Positions 7,109 to 16,158 of a DNA stretch of 64,000 bases are shown here, piece by piece. Both the position numbers and the translations under genes were made by a program. The notes beneath the pieces are model-generated. The model saw nothing but the letters and a program-made list of their open reading frames with translations, was not told where the DNA came from and made no database searches. The DNA comes from an uncultured Roseibium sp. (GTDB lineage: Bacteria; Pseudomonadota; Alphaproteobacteria; Rhizobiales; Stappiaceae), in the NCBI RefSeq assembly GCF_947499295.1, contig NZ_CANMNP010000001.1, positions 496,001 through 560,000 of the forward strand, in the 5' to 3' direction. Numbering within the stretch: position 1 is the first letter of the stretch; each line of letters opens with the position of its first letter.

Positions 7109-8614
7109 ATGACAACAGTTTCCGATACAGCCCACGCGCTGCGGCTTCGTTCCGTTTCGAAGACCTTCGGCGGCGTGAAAGCCCTGCAGTCTGTCGATTT
7201 CGAGGTGCGTGCGGGTGAGGTCCACTGCCTTGCCGGTGAAAACGGCTGCGGAAAGTCGACGCTGATCAAGATCGTGACCGGTGTATACACCCCCGATGCG
7301 GGCGGCGAAATCGAGCTGTTTGGCGAACGCGTCGGCACAACCTCGCCAACCAAGGCCAGAGCCCTCGGGATTGCCGTAATCTGGCAAGACCTTGCCCTTT
7401 TTCCGCACATGACCGTTGCTGAAAACATTGCGTTCGACGAGATGGTGGGTGTGGCGCCTCGCCTTGCCTTCGGTGGGCGCTACAAGGGCCGCGTCAGAAA
7501 GGTTCTGGACCGGCTGAATGTGTCACTTGACCTGGACACTCGGCTTGGCGACCTGCCGATTGCACAACGCCAAGTTGTTGCAATTGCCAGAGCATTGATG
7601 GGCGATGCCCGGCTTGTCTTCATGGACGAGCCGACCGCGTCCCTGACGCAAAGCGAGACCGACGCGCTTTTGAAAGTTGTGCGTACGCTTTCCGCGCAAG
7701 GTGTCGCTGTGGTTTTCGTCAGTCACAGGTTGGCAGAGGTGATCGACATTTCTGAAAGAGTAACCGTCCTGCGCGATGGCAAGCTTGTAGGCGTTTATCC
7801 GACTGATGGCATGACCCAGTATCGCCTTGGAGAACTGATGACCGGAGCTCAGTTGGAAAATGTCGTCCGGGCACAAGACCGGTCGACCGCCCTACCTGTT
7901 TTGGAAGTCAAAGCCCTTTCACGCCATGACGAGTTCAAGGATATAGATCTTATAATTCGACAGGGAGAAGTGCTCGGCCTCACAGGGTTGATCGGAGCCG
8001 GTCGGAGTGAACTGGCACATGCCCTGATTGGTATGAATGCACCCGACAAAGGCGAAATCCGTCTTGGGGGATCCCCAATCCGCCTCCGGTCGATCCGCGA
8101 CGCAATCGCACGCGGTGTGGCCTATGTATCGGAAGATCGATTGTCTCTGGGGCTGATCCAGCCGCAATCAATTGCCGACAACACCGTCATTTCGGTGCTT
8201 GATCGCATTCTCGGTGCATTTGGCTTGATCTCTCCAGCGCGACAATCACGGCTGGTGCGGCACTGGATCGAAGAGCTGGCCGTCAAGATCGGAAAACCGG
8301 ACGACGCTGTCTCGACCCTTTCGGGCGGCAACCAGCAGCGGGTCGTACTCGCCAAATGGCTGGCGACCGAACCGCGCCTCCTGATCCTCGACAGCCCGAC
8401 TGTCGGTGTCGATGTGGGGGCACGGGCAGGAATATTTCGTATTGTTCGAAGGCTCGCAGATGAGGGTCTTGCGATACTGTTGATCTCTGACGAGGTGAGC
8501 GAAGTCATGTTCAACGCAGACCGCGTTTTGCACATGGCCGACGGCAAGATTGTGGGAGAATACGATCCTCACGCTACCAGTGTGCAAGACCTGGAGGCGC
8601 TCATCTATGCGTGA
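7109..8614 (+). CDS. CUT2 sugar ABC transporter ATP-binding protein (RbsA/MglA type)
   Basis: The 501-residue protein has two fused nucleotide-binding domains. The first has Walker A GENGCGKST (residues 43-51), a signature-like PIAQRQVVAIARAL and Walker B VFMDEPTAS. The second has the degenerate P-loop GLIGAGRSE usual in this family, signature LSGGNQQRV and Walker B LLILDSPTVGVD, where serine replaces the usual catalytic glutamate. Domain 2 ATPases in this family are often impaired, so this may sharpen the asymmetry. Its end overlaps the first permease start by 8 bases. Confidence 0.93.
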   Translation: MTTVSDTAHALRLRSVSKTFGGVKALQSVDFEVRAGEVHCLAGENGCGKSTLIKIVTGVYTPDAGGEIELFGERVGTTSPTKARALGIAVIWQDLALFPHMTVAENIAFDEMVGVAPRLAFGGRYKGRVRKVLDRLNVSLDLDTRLGDLPIAQRQVVAIARALMGDARLVFMDEPTASLTQSETDALLKVVRTLSAQGVAVVFVSHRLAEVIDISERVTVLRDGKLVGVYPTDGMTQYRLGELMTGAQLENVVRAQDRSTALPVLEVKALSRHDEFKDIDLIIRQGEVLGLTGLIGAGRSELAHALIGMNAPDKGEIRLGGSPIRLRSIRDAIARGVAYVSEDRLSLGLIQPQSIADNTVISVLDRILGAFGLISPARQSRLVRHWIEELAVKIGKPDDAVSTLSGGNQQRVVLAKWLATEPRLLILDSPTVGVDVGARAGIFRIVRRLADEGLAILLISDEVSEVMFNADRVLHMADGKIVGEYDPHATSVQDLEALIYA

Positions 8615-9620
8615 CCTCTTCCGCATATACCCTGTTGAAGCCCGCCTTTCGGTTGTCCTTTTTTTGATGATCCTCGGCCTCTCGCTGGCAACAGACACAT
8701 TCCTGACACTCGGCAATATCACTTCGCTTCTGAACAACAACGCCGTCAATCTGATCTGGGCCGTCGGCCTTCTCGTGGTTCTGATTGCGGGAGGCATCGA
8801 CATCTCGTTCGCGGTCGCTGCCTCGGTTGTCCAATACGTCGCGGCACAGATTTTCATGGGGATCGGCGGTGGCAGTTGGGCCATCGGCTTTTTGGTCGCG
8901 GCGGCGTTGGGGATTGGCCTGGGGATGGTCAACGCTCTTTTAATCCATGGTTTCCGCGTGATATCCATCGTCATCACCATTGCGACGTTCAACGCGTTTT
9001 TCGGCCTCTTGATGTTCTTCACCAAGGGGCGAAACATTTACAATCTTCCCGATTGGTGGACTGACCGCATCTTCATTTTCGAACGCCAGGCACCGGATGG
9101 AAGCTGGTCGGAACTGAACCTGTCTGTTGCGGTCATGATCGCTTGCGTTCTGGCAACATGGGCACTGATCCGGCTGACAACACTCGGTCGTCAACTCTAC
9201 GCTTTCGGAGACAATCCTGAAGGGGCGCGACGCTCCGGCGTCAACATCTGGCAAATGCAGATCGTGGCCTTCGGCTGGTGCGGCATGATGGCGGGAATTG
9301 GCGGACTAATGCAGGTTAACATCGCCCAGGAAATCGTGCCCAACGCGCTTTACGGCCGGGAACTGGACGTACTGGCGGCGGTCGTTTTGGGCGGGGCACG
9401 CCTTGGCGGCGGACGTGGAACGGTTGTCGGCTGTGTATTGGGTGTGATGTTCGTGGCAATCACACAAAATGGATTGAACCTTCTCGGCATATCTCCCTTC
9501 GCGTTCCAGATGATTATCGGTGCCACAATCCTGGTGGCGATTTCGTCTTCAAACTTGTCCTTCAAACTCTGGAACAGGTCTCGAGACACCGAAGCGCGCT
9601 TGAAGGAAAACACCACATGA
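8607..9620 (+). CDS. CUT2 sugar ABC transporter permease 1
   Basis: This 337-residue inner-membrane protein of the RbsC type has about 8-10 hydrophobic segments and the conserved cytoplasmic-loop region GRQLYAFGDNPEGARRSG followed by LAAVVLGGARLGGGRG. The ATG at 8607 (GGAGG at 8592-8596) overlaps the ATPase end; the longer frame from 8550 is rejected. Two different permeases are encoded in tandem, so the channel is probably a heterodimer. Confidence 0.9.
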   Translation: MRDLFRIYPVEARLSVVLFLMILGLSLATDTFLTLGNITSLLNNNAVNLIWAVGLLVVLIAGGIDISFAVAASVVQYVAAQIFMGIGGGSWAIGFLVAAALGIGLGMVNALLIHGFRVISIVITIATFNAFFGLLMFFTKGRNIYNLPDWWTDRIFIFERQAPDGSWSELNLSVAVMIACVLATWALIRLTTLGRQLYAFGDNPEGARRSGVNIWQMQIVAFGWCGMMAGIGGLMQVNIAQEIVPNALYGRELDVLAAVVLGGARLGGGRGTVVGCVLGVMFVAITQNGLNLLGISPFAFQMIIGATILVAISSSNLSFKLWNRSRDTEARLKENTT

Positions 9621-10609
9621 GCCTAAGAGAGCGCATTCATGCCGTCGCCGGCGCAGAAACGTTGCCGCTTCTGATTTTTCTCGGAATAGTGTTCCTGGCA
9701 TTCTCATTGGCAACACCGTTGTTTCTTACCGGGGCAAACCTGAGATCCATGGCATTTCAGATGCCAGTGCTGGGTCTGCTGACACTGGCCATGCTGGTAC
9801 CCATTCTATCAGGCGGTCTGAACCTGGCGATCATCTACCAGGCCAACATTTCCGGCCTGGCTCTTGCATGGACGTTGATCCAGTTCGGCGGACCCGATGC
9901 GGGCATCGGTGCTTTTATCCTTGGTGTCACGCTTGCCGTACTTGCCGGCGCCTTGTCTGGCGCCGTCATGGGGGCAGTCGTTGCCTATGTGGGCGCACAT
10001 CCTATTCTTGTTTCGCTTGCCATGATGATTTTTCTGCGCGGGCTGGGAGAGTTCCTCACAAGAGGCGGCGACATTTCAGGGTTCCCGGAATTCGTGAACA
10101 TCCTCGGTCACGGCAGCATTGCCGGTATTCCGGTTCCAATGATCATCTTCATACTCGCCGCGATCGTCTGGCACATCATGTTGAAGCGCACGCGGCATGG
10201 GTTTTCGGTCTATATGGTCGGCTCGAACATCAAGGCCTCCGAATATTCCGGCATCCATACCCGCAAAACCCTGGTCACGATCTATGCCATCTCGGGCGTA
10301 ATTTGCGCGATTGCCGGGATCGTGATGGCGGCACGTTTCAACTCGGTTCGTGTCGGCCATGGCGAGGCTCTTTTGCTTGTTACGGTTCTGGCATGTTTTC
10401 TGGGAGGCATCGATCCCTTCGGTGGCTTCGGCCGCGTCCTCCCCGTGGCCGTTGCCCTGATAATCCTTCAGGCGCTGTCATCAGGTCTGAACCTGATCGG
10501 GGCAAACCAACATCTTTCAACCGCAGTCTGGGGCTTGTTTCTGATCGGCGTTATGGCGCTCAGGTGGGTCGGGTTGCGATGGCGGAGCAGACAACGAAAA
10601 GGAACATGA
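9617..10609 (+). CDS. CUT2 sugar ABC transporter permease 2
   Basis: The 330-residue second RbsC-type permease overlaps the first by 4 bases (ATGA). It has multiple hydrophobic segments and the family's coupling region (FSVYMVGSNIKASEYSGI; VLACFLGGIDPFGGFG). A paired-permease arrangement is typical of autoinducer-2/rhamnose-type CUT2 systems and unlike ribose systems with a single permease. Confidence 0.9.
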   Translation: MSLRERIHAVAGAETLPLLIFLGIVFLAFSLATPLFLTGANLRSMAFQMPVLGLLTLAMLVPILSGGLNLAIIYQANISGLALAWTLIQFGGPDAGIGAFILGVTLAVLAGALSGAVMGAVVAYVGAHPILVSLAMMIFLRGLGEFLTRGGDISGFPEFVNILGHGSIAGIPVPMIIFILAAIVWHIMLKRTRHGFSVYMVGSNIKASEYSGIHTRKTLVTIYAISGVICAIAGIVMAARFNSVRVGHGEALLLVTVLACFLGGIDPFGGFGRVLPVAVALIILQALSSGLNLIGANQHLSTAVWGLFLIGVMALRWVGLRWRSRQRKGT

Positions 10610-11460
10610 CCGTGGAAGGTTTCGGCGTACATACAAGCATGTGGACCATGCATTGGGACCGCGCGGGCGCAGAAAGAACAATACCGGCTGCCGCGGCCTA
10701 CAAAATGGATTTCATCGAGATCGCGCTTCTGGACACAAGCGTCGTCGACGCGCAGCACACACGCGATCTTCTGGCCAAGCACGACATGCGGGCCGTCTGC
10801 TCGCTGGGTCTGCCGCAGGAAAACTGGGCCTCGGTGAACCCGGACGGTGCCATCGAGCATCTGATCGATGCAATGAACATGACCAAGGCCATGGGTGCGG
10901 AAGCGCTGTCTGGAGTGACCTATGGCGGGATAGGCGAGCGCACCGGCGTGCCGCCAACCCAGACCGAATACGACAATATCGCCCGTGCCCTGGAGGCCGC
11001 GGCGAAACATGCCAAGAACCTTGGTATCGACTTCGGGATCGAACCGGTGAACCGTTATGAAAACCACCTGATCAACACGGGCTGGCAGGCGAAGGACATG
11101 ATTGAGAAGGTGGGAGCCGACAACATCTTCATTCACCTCGACACGTATCACATGAACATTGAGGAAAAAGGCGCGGGCAACGGGATCCTCGATGCGCGTG
11201 ACCATCTGCGTTACATCCACCTGTCGGAAAGTGACAGGGGAACGCCGGGCGAAGGAACCTGCGACTGGGATGAAATCTACGCCACTCTGGCGGCGATCGG
11301 CTTCAAGGGAGGGTTGGCGATGGAAAGTTTCATCAACATGCCGCCCCAAGTGGGATACGGCCTTGCTATCTGGAGGCCTGTCGCCAACTCTTTCGAGGAA
11401 GTGATGGACAAGGGCCTCCCCTTCCTGCGCAACAAGGCAAAGCAGTATCGTTTGATATGA
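10606..11460 (+). CDS. Sugar isomerase/epimerase, D-tagatose/D-psicose 3-epimerase-like TIM barrel
   Basis: This 284-residue protein belongs to the xylose-isomerase-like TIM-barrel family. The metal and catalytic residues of ketose 3-epimerases are recognisable: E in FGIEPVNRYENHLINT, D and H in HLDTYHMNIEE, H in IHLSESDRG and E in LAMESF. The ATG at 10606 overlaps the permease stop (ATGA) with AAAAGGA upstream. Frames extending to 9868 or 10579 are artefacts of a second open frame across the permease. It probably converts the imported ketose to its C3 epimer before phosphorylation. Confidence 0.85.
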   Translation: MTVEGFGVHTSMWTMHWDRAGAERTIPAAAAYKMDFIEIALLDTSVVDAQHTRDLLAKHDMRAVCSLGLPQENWASVNPDGAIEHLIDAMNMTKAMGAEALSGVTYGGIGERTGVPPTQTEYDNIARALEAAAKHAKNLGIDFGIEPVNRYENHLINTGWQAKDMIEKVGADNIFIHLDTYHMNIEEKGAGNGILDARDHLRYIHLSESDRGTPGEGTCDWDEIYATLAAIGFKGGLAMESFINMPPQVGYGLAIWRPVANSFEEVMDKGLPFLRNKAKQYRLI

Positions 11461-12095
11461 GCGTGGAAATCTCAGAAGCCGCCCTGGCAGACCATCTGCT
11501 GGGCATGACCTCAGGGCAACGCATCATCTGCGCGGTTGCCGGTGCACCCGGATCAGGCAAATCGACACTGGCACAATCCCTTGTTGATCGCATGAACGCA
11601 GGCCAGCCCGGTATTGCTGAAGTGTTTCCAATGGACGGGTTTCACTATGACGACCTGTATCTCGTGCCGGCTGGCCTGCGTCCGCGAAAAGGCGCTCCAG
11701 ACACCTTTGATGTCGGCGGGCTTGCTTCCATGCTCGCCCGGCTCCGTGACAACAAAGAACCGGATGTGGCAGTTCCCGTTTTCGATCGGGAGATTGAAAT
11801 CGCACGCGCAGGAGCGCGCCTGATTGACAATTCGGTTCGTATTCTGGTGGCAGAAGGAAACTACCTTCTTCTGGACAAAACTCCGTGGAAAGACCTGCTT
11901 CCCTTTTTCGACGTCACGGTATCGCTGGACGTTCCTGAAAGCGAGCTTCGCAAAAGACTCAGCGAACGCTGGCAGGCTTTTCAGCTTAGTGAGGCCGAAA
12001 TCGATGCCAAAGTCGAGGAGAACGATCTGCCAAATGGACGGCTTGTTCGGGAGCATCAAACTTCAGCCAACTTCGTAATTCGATATCGGGAATGA
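11457..12095 (+). CDS. P-loop sugar/nucleoside kinase (uridine kinase/FrcK-like)
   Basis: The 212-residue kinase carries Walker A GAPGSGKST (residues 29-37), the MDGFHYDD stretch typical of uridine kinase/phosphoribulokinase-fold enzymes, and VAEGNYLLLD. Homologues in rhizobial sugar operons such as frcBCAK are found beside CUT2 transporters. It overlaps both neighbours by 4 bases. Its exact acceptor is unclear because an FGGY kinase follows at once. Confidence 0.82.
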   Translation: MSVEISEAALADHLLGMTSGQRIICAVAGAPGSGKSTLAQSLVDRMNAGQPGIAEVFPMDGFHYDDLYLVPAGLRPRKGAPDTFDVGGLASMLARLRDNKEPDVAVPVFDREIEIARAGARLIDNSVRILVAEGNYLLLDKTPWKDLLPFFDVTVSLDVPESELRKRLSERWQAFQLSEAEIDAKVEENDLPNGRLVREHQTSANFVIRYRE

Positions 12096-13516
12096 CCGGC
12101 AAGGGCAAAATCGCGGTCCTCGATGTTGGTAAAACCAACGTTGACCTTTGGGTGGCGGATCCAGCGGGACACTTGCTTGAGAACCGGTCGACGCCGAACA
12201 AAGTATCGGACGGCCCTCCCTGGCGGCACCATGACCTCAAGACACTTGGCGATTGGTTGGGAGAAACGCTTGCAGCTATCTGCCTGCACCACCCGATCGA
12301 GCTCCTGATACCGGTCGGACACGGCGCGGGAGGTGTTCTTGTGGGTGGGGACCCTTCTAGCGAACACATGGGCGCGATGCTGCCCATGATTGACTATGAA
12401 GAAAGCTGCCCGGAAGACATCAACACTGAATATCTCGGCATAAGCGGCACATTCGAGGATCGCGGAAGCCAGGTGATGATGGCCTCGACCCACGCGGCGC
12501 GGCAACTGCTTCTTATGCAAAGGGCAAATCCAAAAACCTTTGCAAAGGCAAGCCACTATTTGAACATTGCCCAGTACTGGGGATGGTGGCTGACCGGCGT
12601 TGCCGCTTCGGAATTTTCTGCCATGGGGGCTCAATCGCATCTGTGGAATGTTCCTCGACGACAGTGGAGCCCCATCGTGGATGCCCAGAGCTGGCGCGGG
12701 CTTATGCCCGACTTCCGGCCGGCATGGTCAAAACTCGGCAATATTCGCCCCGAGTTGCAGAGCCGATACGGCTTGCCAGACACAATTGGCGTTCTGACCG
12801 GTGCTCATGATTCCAGCTCGAACTTTTACCGTTACATTGCCGCTGGACTTGAAGACTTCACACTGGTTTCGACCGGAACCTGGGTCGTTGCGATGTCGAG
12901 GGAAGCCAACACGGCAACACTGAATCACGATCGAGGCACGACGATTAACGCCGACATGAGCGGAATGCCTGTTGGCGGTGCACTGGTGATGGCAGGACGT
13001 GAGTTTTCGGCAATTGCCGGCCCCACCTGGCACGGCGACGGCGCGAAGCTTGAGGCGCTCGCCCATATCGTGAATCAAGGCACTTTGGCCCTTCCCAGCT
13101 TCAGCAACAATGACGGCCAGTTTCCCGGCAGCGCCGGCCGTGGCAAAATTATTGGGCCGATGCCGGAAACCGCAGCAGACCGAACGGCTCTCGCGGTGTT
13201 GCAGGCTGCCCTGCTGACGGTCAACTGCGCGGATGTTCTGGACGGTGGTCGCCGCTTGATGCTCGACGGCACCTTTTTGAAGGAACCTTTATATGCGCCA
13301 CTGGTCGCAGCTCTGCGCCCCGATGACAAAACAGAGCTGTCAGAAGAAAAAAATGGTGTCGTGATAGGTGCGCTTTGCCTGGCAGCACAAGAATTGGGTG
13401 GGCAGCCCATTGATCTCAGCCTGAAACCGGTGGAACCCGCGGTTATTCCAGGTCTTGCGACCTATGCCAGTGACTGGCGCACGGCCGCCGAGGCAAACGC
13501 CAGCAAGGCACAATGA
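12092..13516 (+). CDS. FGGY-family carbohydrate kinase
   Basis: The 474-residue protein has the FGGY ATPase-fold start (KIAVLDVGKTNVDLWV), the GAHDSSSNFYRYIAAG region, the phosphate-binding STGTWVVAMS and a C-terminal nucleotide-binding half (VLDGGRRLMLDGTF). It most resembles the L-fuculokinase/rhamnulokinase side of the family. It is the last gene of the operon. Together with the P-loop kinase it gives two potential sugar phosphorylation steps in one operon. Confidence 0.87.
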   Translation: MTGKGKIAVLDVGKTNVDLWVADPAGHLLENRSTPNKVSDGPPWRHHDLKTLGDWLGETLAAICLHHPIELLIPVGHGAGGVLVGGDPSSEHMGAMLPMIDYEESCPEDINTEYLGISGTFEDRGSQVMMASTHAARQLLLMQRANPKTFAKASHYLNIAQYWGWWLTGVAASEFSAMGAQSHLWNVPRRQWSPIVDAQSWRGLMPDFRPAWSKLGNIRPELQSRYGLPDTIGVLTGAHDSSSNFYRYIAAGLEDFTLVSTGTWVVAMSREANTATLNHDRGTTINADMSGMPVGGALVMAGREFSAIAGPTWHGDGAKLEALAHIVNQGTLALPSFSNNDGQFPGSAGRGKIIGPMPETAADRTALAVLQAALLTVNCADVLDGGRRLMLDGTFLKEPLYAPLVAALRPDDKTELSEEKNGVVIGALCLAAQELGGQPIDLSLKPVEPAVIPGLATYASDWRTAAEANASKAQ

Positions 13517-13812
13517 GCGGATTTTCATTTTCCGGTATTGTGACATCACGACAGAGTTCACTCGCCAAGTGATGCGCTACTGACGCTTTTAAGCGCCGCA
13601 TTAAAAGAGAGGTGCGTATTTCCAGTTGTCTGCATCTGGCGTGACCTCATCAAGGTCATAACCTGCTCTTTGCAGACGTTTGGTGATCTCCAGACCGTCA
13701 CAGCTTGAGTTAGGCAAAACGGATCGCCGACACATTCGAACGGTTCAATCGCCGATGAGACTGTGATCGGACGCCGGAACGGCACTCTTGAGCGCTGTTC
13801 CGGCAATTGGCG
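13517..13812. other. Non-coding gap between convergent sugar kinase and peroxiredoxin genes
   Basis: I see no credible gene in this stretch. The one structured element is a hairpin with perfect 8-base arms (GCCGGAAC at 13773-13780, GTTCCGGC at 13797-13804), 9 bases beyond the peroxiredoxin stop. It could terminate that gene although no T-run follows. Confidence 0.5.
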
Positions 13813-14463
13813 TTAGGCCGGAACCTTGGTTTTGCGCAGGTACGGCAGAACGGTCTCGAAAGAACCGAATTTTGCCTTGGCATCTTCGTCACTTACGGTC
13901 GCCGGGATAATCACGTCCTGACCAACTTCCCAGTTGGCCGGTGTTGCAACACCCTTGCCTGTTGTCTGCAGTGCATCAAGCGCACGCAACACTTCGGCAA
14001 AGTTACGGCCGACAGTCATCGGGTATGTCATCGACAGTTTCAGCTGCTTGTCCGGTCCGATAATGAAAACCGAACGCACAGTCGCGCTGTCCGCAGGTGT
14101 ACGGCCATCCGGCAGATACGCTTCTGACGGCAACATGTCGAAGGCCTTTGAAACTTCCAGCCCCTCATCGGCAATGATCGGAAATCCGGCAGCGGCACCG
14201 CCAACCTTTTCGATATCGGCTTTCCACTTCTTATGATCGTCTGCGCTGTCTACCGACACGCCGATCACCTTCGTGCCACGCTTTTCCCATTCCGCAGCAA
14301 GCTGCGCCACTGCGCCGAACTCAGTCGTGCACACCGGGGTAAAGTCTTTGGGGTGACTGAAGAGGATCGCCCAATTGTCGCCGATCCAGTCATGGAAAGT
14401 GATCTGACCATGGTCGGTTTCAGCGGTGAAATTCGGAACAATATCGTTGATGCGAAGCGACAT
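13813..14463 (-). CDS. 1-Cys peroxiredoxin (Prx6/AhpC-TSA family)
   Basis: The 216-residue protein reduces hydroperoxides. The peroxidatic motif PKDFTPVC places Cys45 as the active cysteine, with Thr42 and Pro38 in the PxxxTxxC pattern. No resolving cysteine is evident downstream, and the C-terminal extension and length fit the Prx6 class. It is a monocistronic gene unrelated to the neighbouring sugar operons. Confidence 0.93.
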   Translation of the reverse strand: MSLRINDIVPNFTAETDHGQITFHDWIGDNWAILFSHPKDFTPVCTTEFGAVAQLAAEWEKRGTKVIGVSVDSADDHKKWKADIEKVGGAAAGFPIIADEGLEVSKAFDMLPSEAYLPDGRTPADSATVRSVFIIGPDKQLKLSMTYPMTVGRNFAEVLRALDALQTTGKGVATPANWEVGQDVIIPATVSDEDAKAKFGSFETVLPYLRKTKVPA

Positions 14464-14770
14464 GTGATGTGTCCTTTCAGTCTTCGGGGATCAGGGGCGG
14501 AAGGCGGATGTTCAGCCCTGCGTGATGAGCTCAGCTTGATGTTTAGTGCATGTTCGGCACTTGGTCCAATGCGGCAATGAGTACCTGTACAGACAAAAAC
14601 TCTGCCGCACTGAAGTACCCAAGGAACTGGCTTTGGTCCGTTTCCCCTCGATATGCTTTCTCAGCCAAACACTTTCAAGGAACCAGTCGCGCAAAGACGA
14701 CGATTTAAGAGCGCCCGGCCGATTTGAACCAGCAACGGCAGCCGAGACCCGTGAAGAGAACCCAATAGGC
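14464..14770. other. Intergenic region upstream of peroxiredoxin
   Basis: About 300 bases hold the peroxiredoxin promoter (reading left) and the end of the catabolic operon. I could not identify a convincing terminator, OxyR site or small gene. Open frames here have no recognisable product. Confidence 0.4.
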
Positions 14771-15466
14771 TCACGTTCGCGCCTTTTCGAACGCGGTCCA
14801 TGCTGCTTGAAATTTCTCGAAATTGAACCCTGGTTCGCGTGCAGGGCCCAAAACCAGCATTTCAGTCTCAAGGAGCTTTCGGATGGCGCCGGCAAGGTTC
14901 GGCACGACCGCGTCCGGTATCACAAGTGCACCGTGGCGATCTGCGTGCACAAGTTCACCGGGGTGAATTTCAAGGCCGAAGATCTTCACCGGAGTGTCGA
15001 TTTCTTTCACATGCACATATCCGTGGCTGGGGCCAATGGATCCGGCGACAACTGGAAACCCTTCTGGCAAGTCACCGAGGTCGCGCATGACGCCATTGGT
15101 GAGCGTGCCGGCCAGATCAAACCCCTTGTGTACCGTCGTGTTGATCTCGCCCCAGAAGGCTCCAATTGCATTTGGATAGTCGAGGTCCTCGACAACTGTA
15201 ATCGCCGGGCGTGGACCTTCCGACATATAGCGGTAGTAGTCCATCCGCCGAGCCTTGATAACTTCAGCCGGCTCTGTTGGCGGCGCCAAGGCGGAGATCT
15301 TTGCCGTTCTTGCGATCCCGACCATTGCACCATCCTCTGGTGCGGAACACAGCATTGTGCCGCGCGTGAAACGATTGAAACCGCGCCGCCCTTCGGCGAC
15401 TTCAATTGCGTTGCAGACAGTCGGTGTGTCGACGGATTTCAGGAGGTCGATGAGATCAATGTCCAT
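14771..15466 (-). CDS. RraA-like protein / HMG-type aldolase family
   Basis: The 231-residue protein has the RraA/4-hydroxy-4-methyl-2-oxoglutarate aldolase fold signature: LTNGVMRDLGDL with the catalytic Arg-Asp pair, FPVVAGSIGPSHG, and PGELVHADRHGALVIP. In catabolic clusters such proteins are usually pyruvate-type aldolases or oxaloacetate decarboxylases rather than RNase E inhibitors. It is the last gene of the long minus-strand operon and overlaps the hydrolase by one base, so it may release pyruvate in the final step; that is inference. Confidence 0.83.
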   Translation of the reverse strand: MDIDLIDLLKSVDTPTVCNAIEVAEGRRGFNRFTRGTMLCSAPEDGAMVGIARTAKISALAPPTEPAEVIKARRMDYYRYMSEGPRPAITVVEDLDYPNAIGAFWGEINTTVHKGFDLAGTLTNGVMRDLGDLPEGFPVVAGSIGPSHGYVHVKEIDTPVKIFGLEIHPGELVHADRHGALVIPDAVVPNLAGAIRKLLETEMLVLGPAREPGFNFEKFQAAWTAFEKART

Positions 15467-16158
15467 CAGAGTTCCAGCCAGGTTTTGAACGCCTCATTGA
15501 CAGCGTCAGGTTGTTCAAGTGTCGGGAGATGCCCAGCGCCCTCCACGATCGTCAATGTCGATCCGCTTATGAGGTCATGCATCAGTTCATGTCGATCGAG
15601 CGGGCAAAGCCTGTCCTCGGCACCCATGAGAACGAGGGTCGGACATGTGACCCCAGCCAGAGTGTCCTGCTGATCGGGCCGTGTCTGCAATGCCCGCGAC
15701 TGACGCTCGAACACACCAGCACCAAGATCCAGCGCCATGTCCATGCACAAGTCCAGGACATCCTGACGGCGCGGTCCGTTCGCCAGATAGTTGGGCTTCA
15801 ATTCGTCTCTCATGACGTCCTTGAGGCTGCCGGCCCGAACCTTGTCTATCTGCGGTTCCCGGCCTTTCTTGACCTCATCAAGTTCGGCACGCGGATTGGT
15901 GTCGAGCAACGCAAGCCGGACAACGCGCTCAGGCGCTTGGCGAACGACTTCCATCGCCACAATGCCACCCATTGAAAGGCCGGCGAGCGCGAAGCGAGGA
16001 GGAGCATTTTGCAGGAGATCTTCCGCAAGCTCGCGAATGCTCTCGTGCCCGGTCACGGGCGCCAGATGTAACGGCACTTCACCGGACAATTCTGCTATTT
16101 GCGGCCCATAAAGGCGTGCATCACACATCATGCCGGGCAATAGAACCAAAGGGGTCAC
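15466..16158 (-). CDS. Alpha/beta hydrolase
   Basis: The 230-residue hydrolase shows a catalytic triad: nucleophile serine in GLSMGG, acid in GAEDRLCP and histidine in GAGHLPTLE. Size and motifs fit the 3-oxoadipate enol-lactonase/esterase-like group. The start is a GTG at 16158 overlapping the stop of the MetE-like gene (GTGA), so translation is coupled. It probably opens a lactone or thioester formed upstream; substrate unknown. Confidence 0.85.
   Translation of the reverse strand: MTPLVLLPGMMCDARLYGPQIAELSGEVPLHLAPVTGHESIRELAEDLLQNAPPRFALAGLSMGGIVAMEVVRQAPERVVRLALLDTNPRAELDEVKKGREPQIDKVRAGSLKDVMRDELKPNYLANGPRRQDVLDLCMDMALDLGAGVFERQSRALQTRPDQQDTLAGVTCPTLVLMGAEDRLCPLDRHELMHDLISGSTLTIVEGAGHLPTLEQPDAVNEAFKTWLEL

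Noticed and set aside
9868-10605. Long upstream extension of the epimerase reading frame across the second permease
   Set aside because: Its translation is rich in R, C and H with no family features, and the permease in the other frame is convincing. The epimerase starts at the ATGA overlap at 10606.
14512-14895. 127-codon minus-strand frame between peroxiredoxin and the RraA-like gene
   Set aside because: Overlaps the real RraA-like gene end and has no recognisable protein features.
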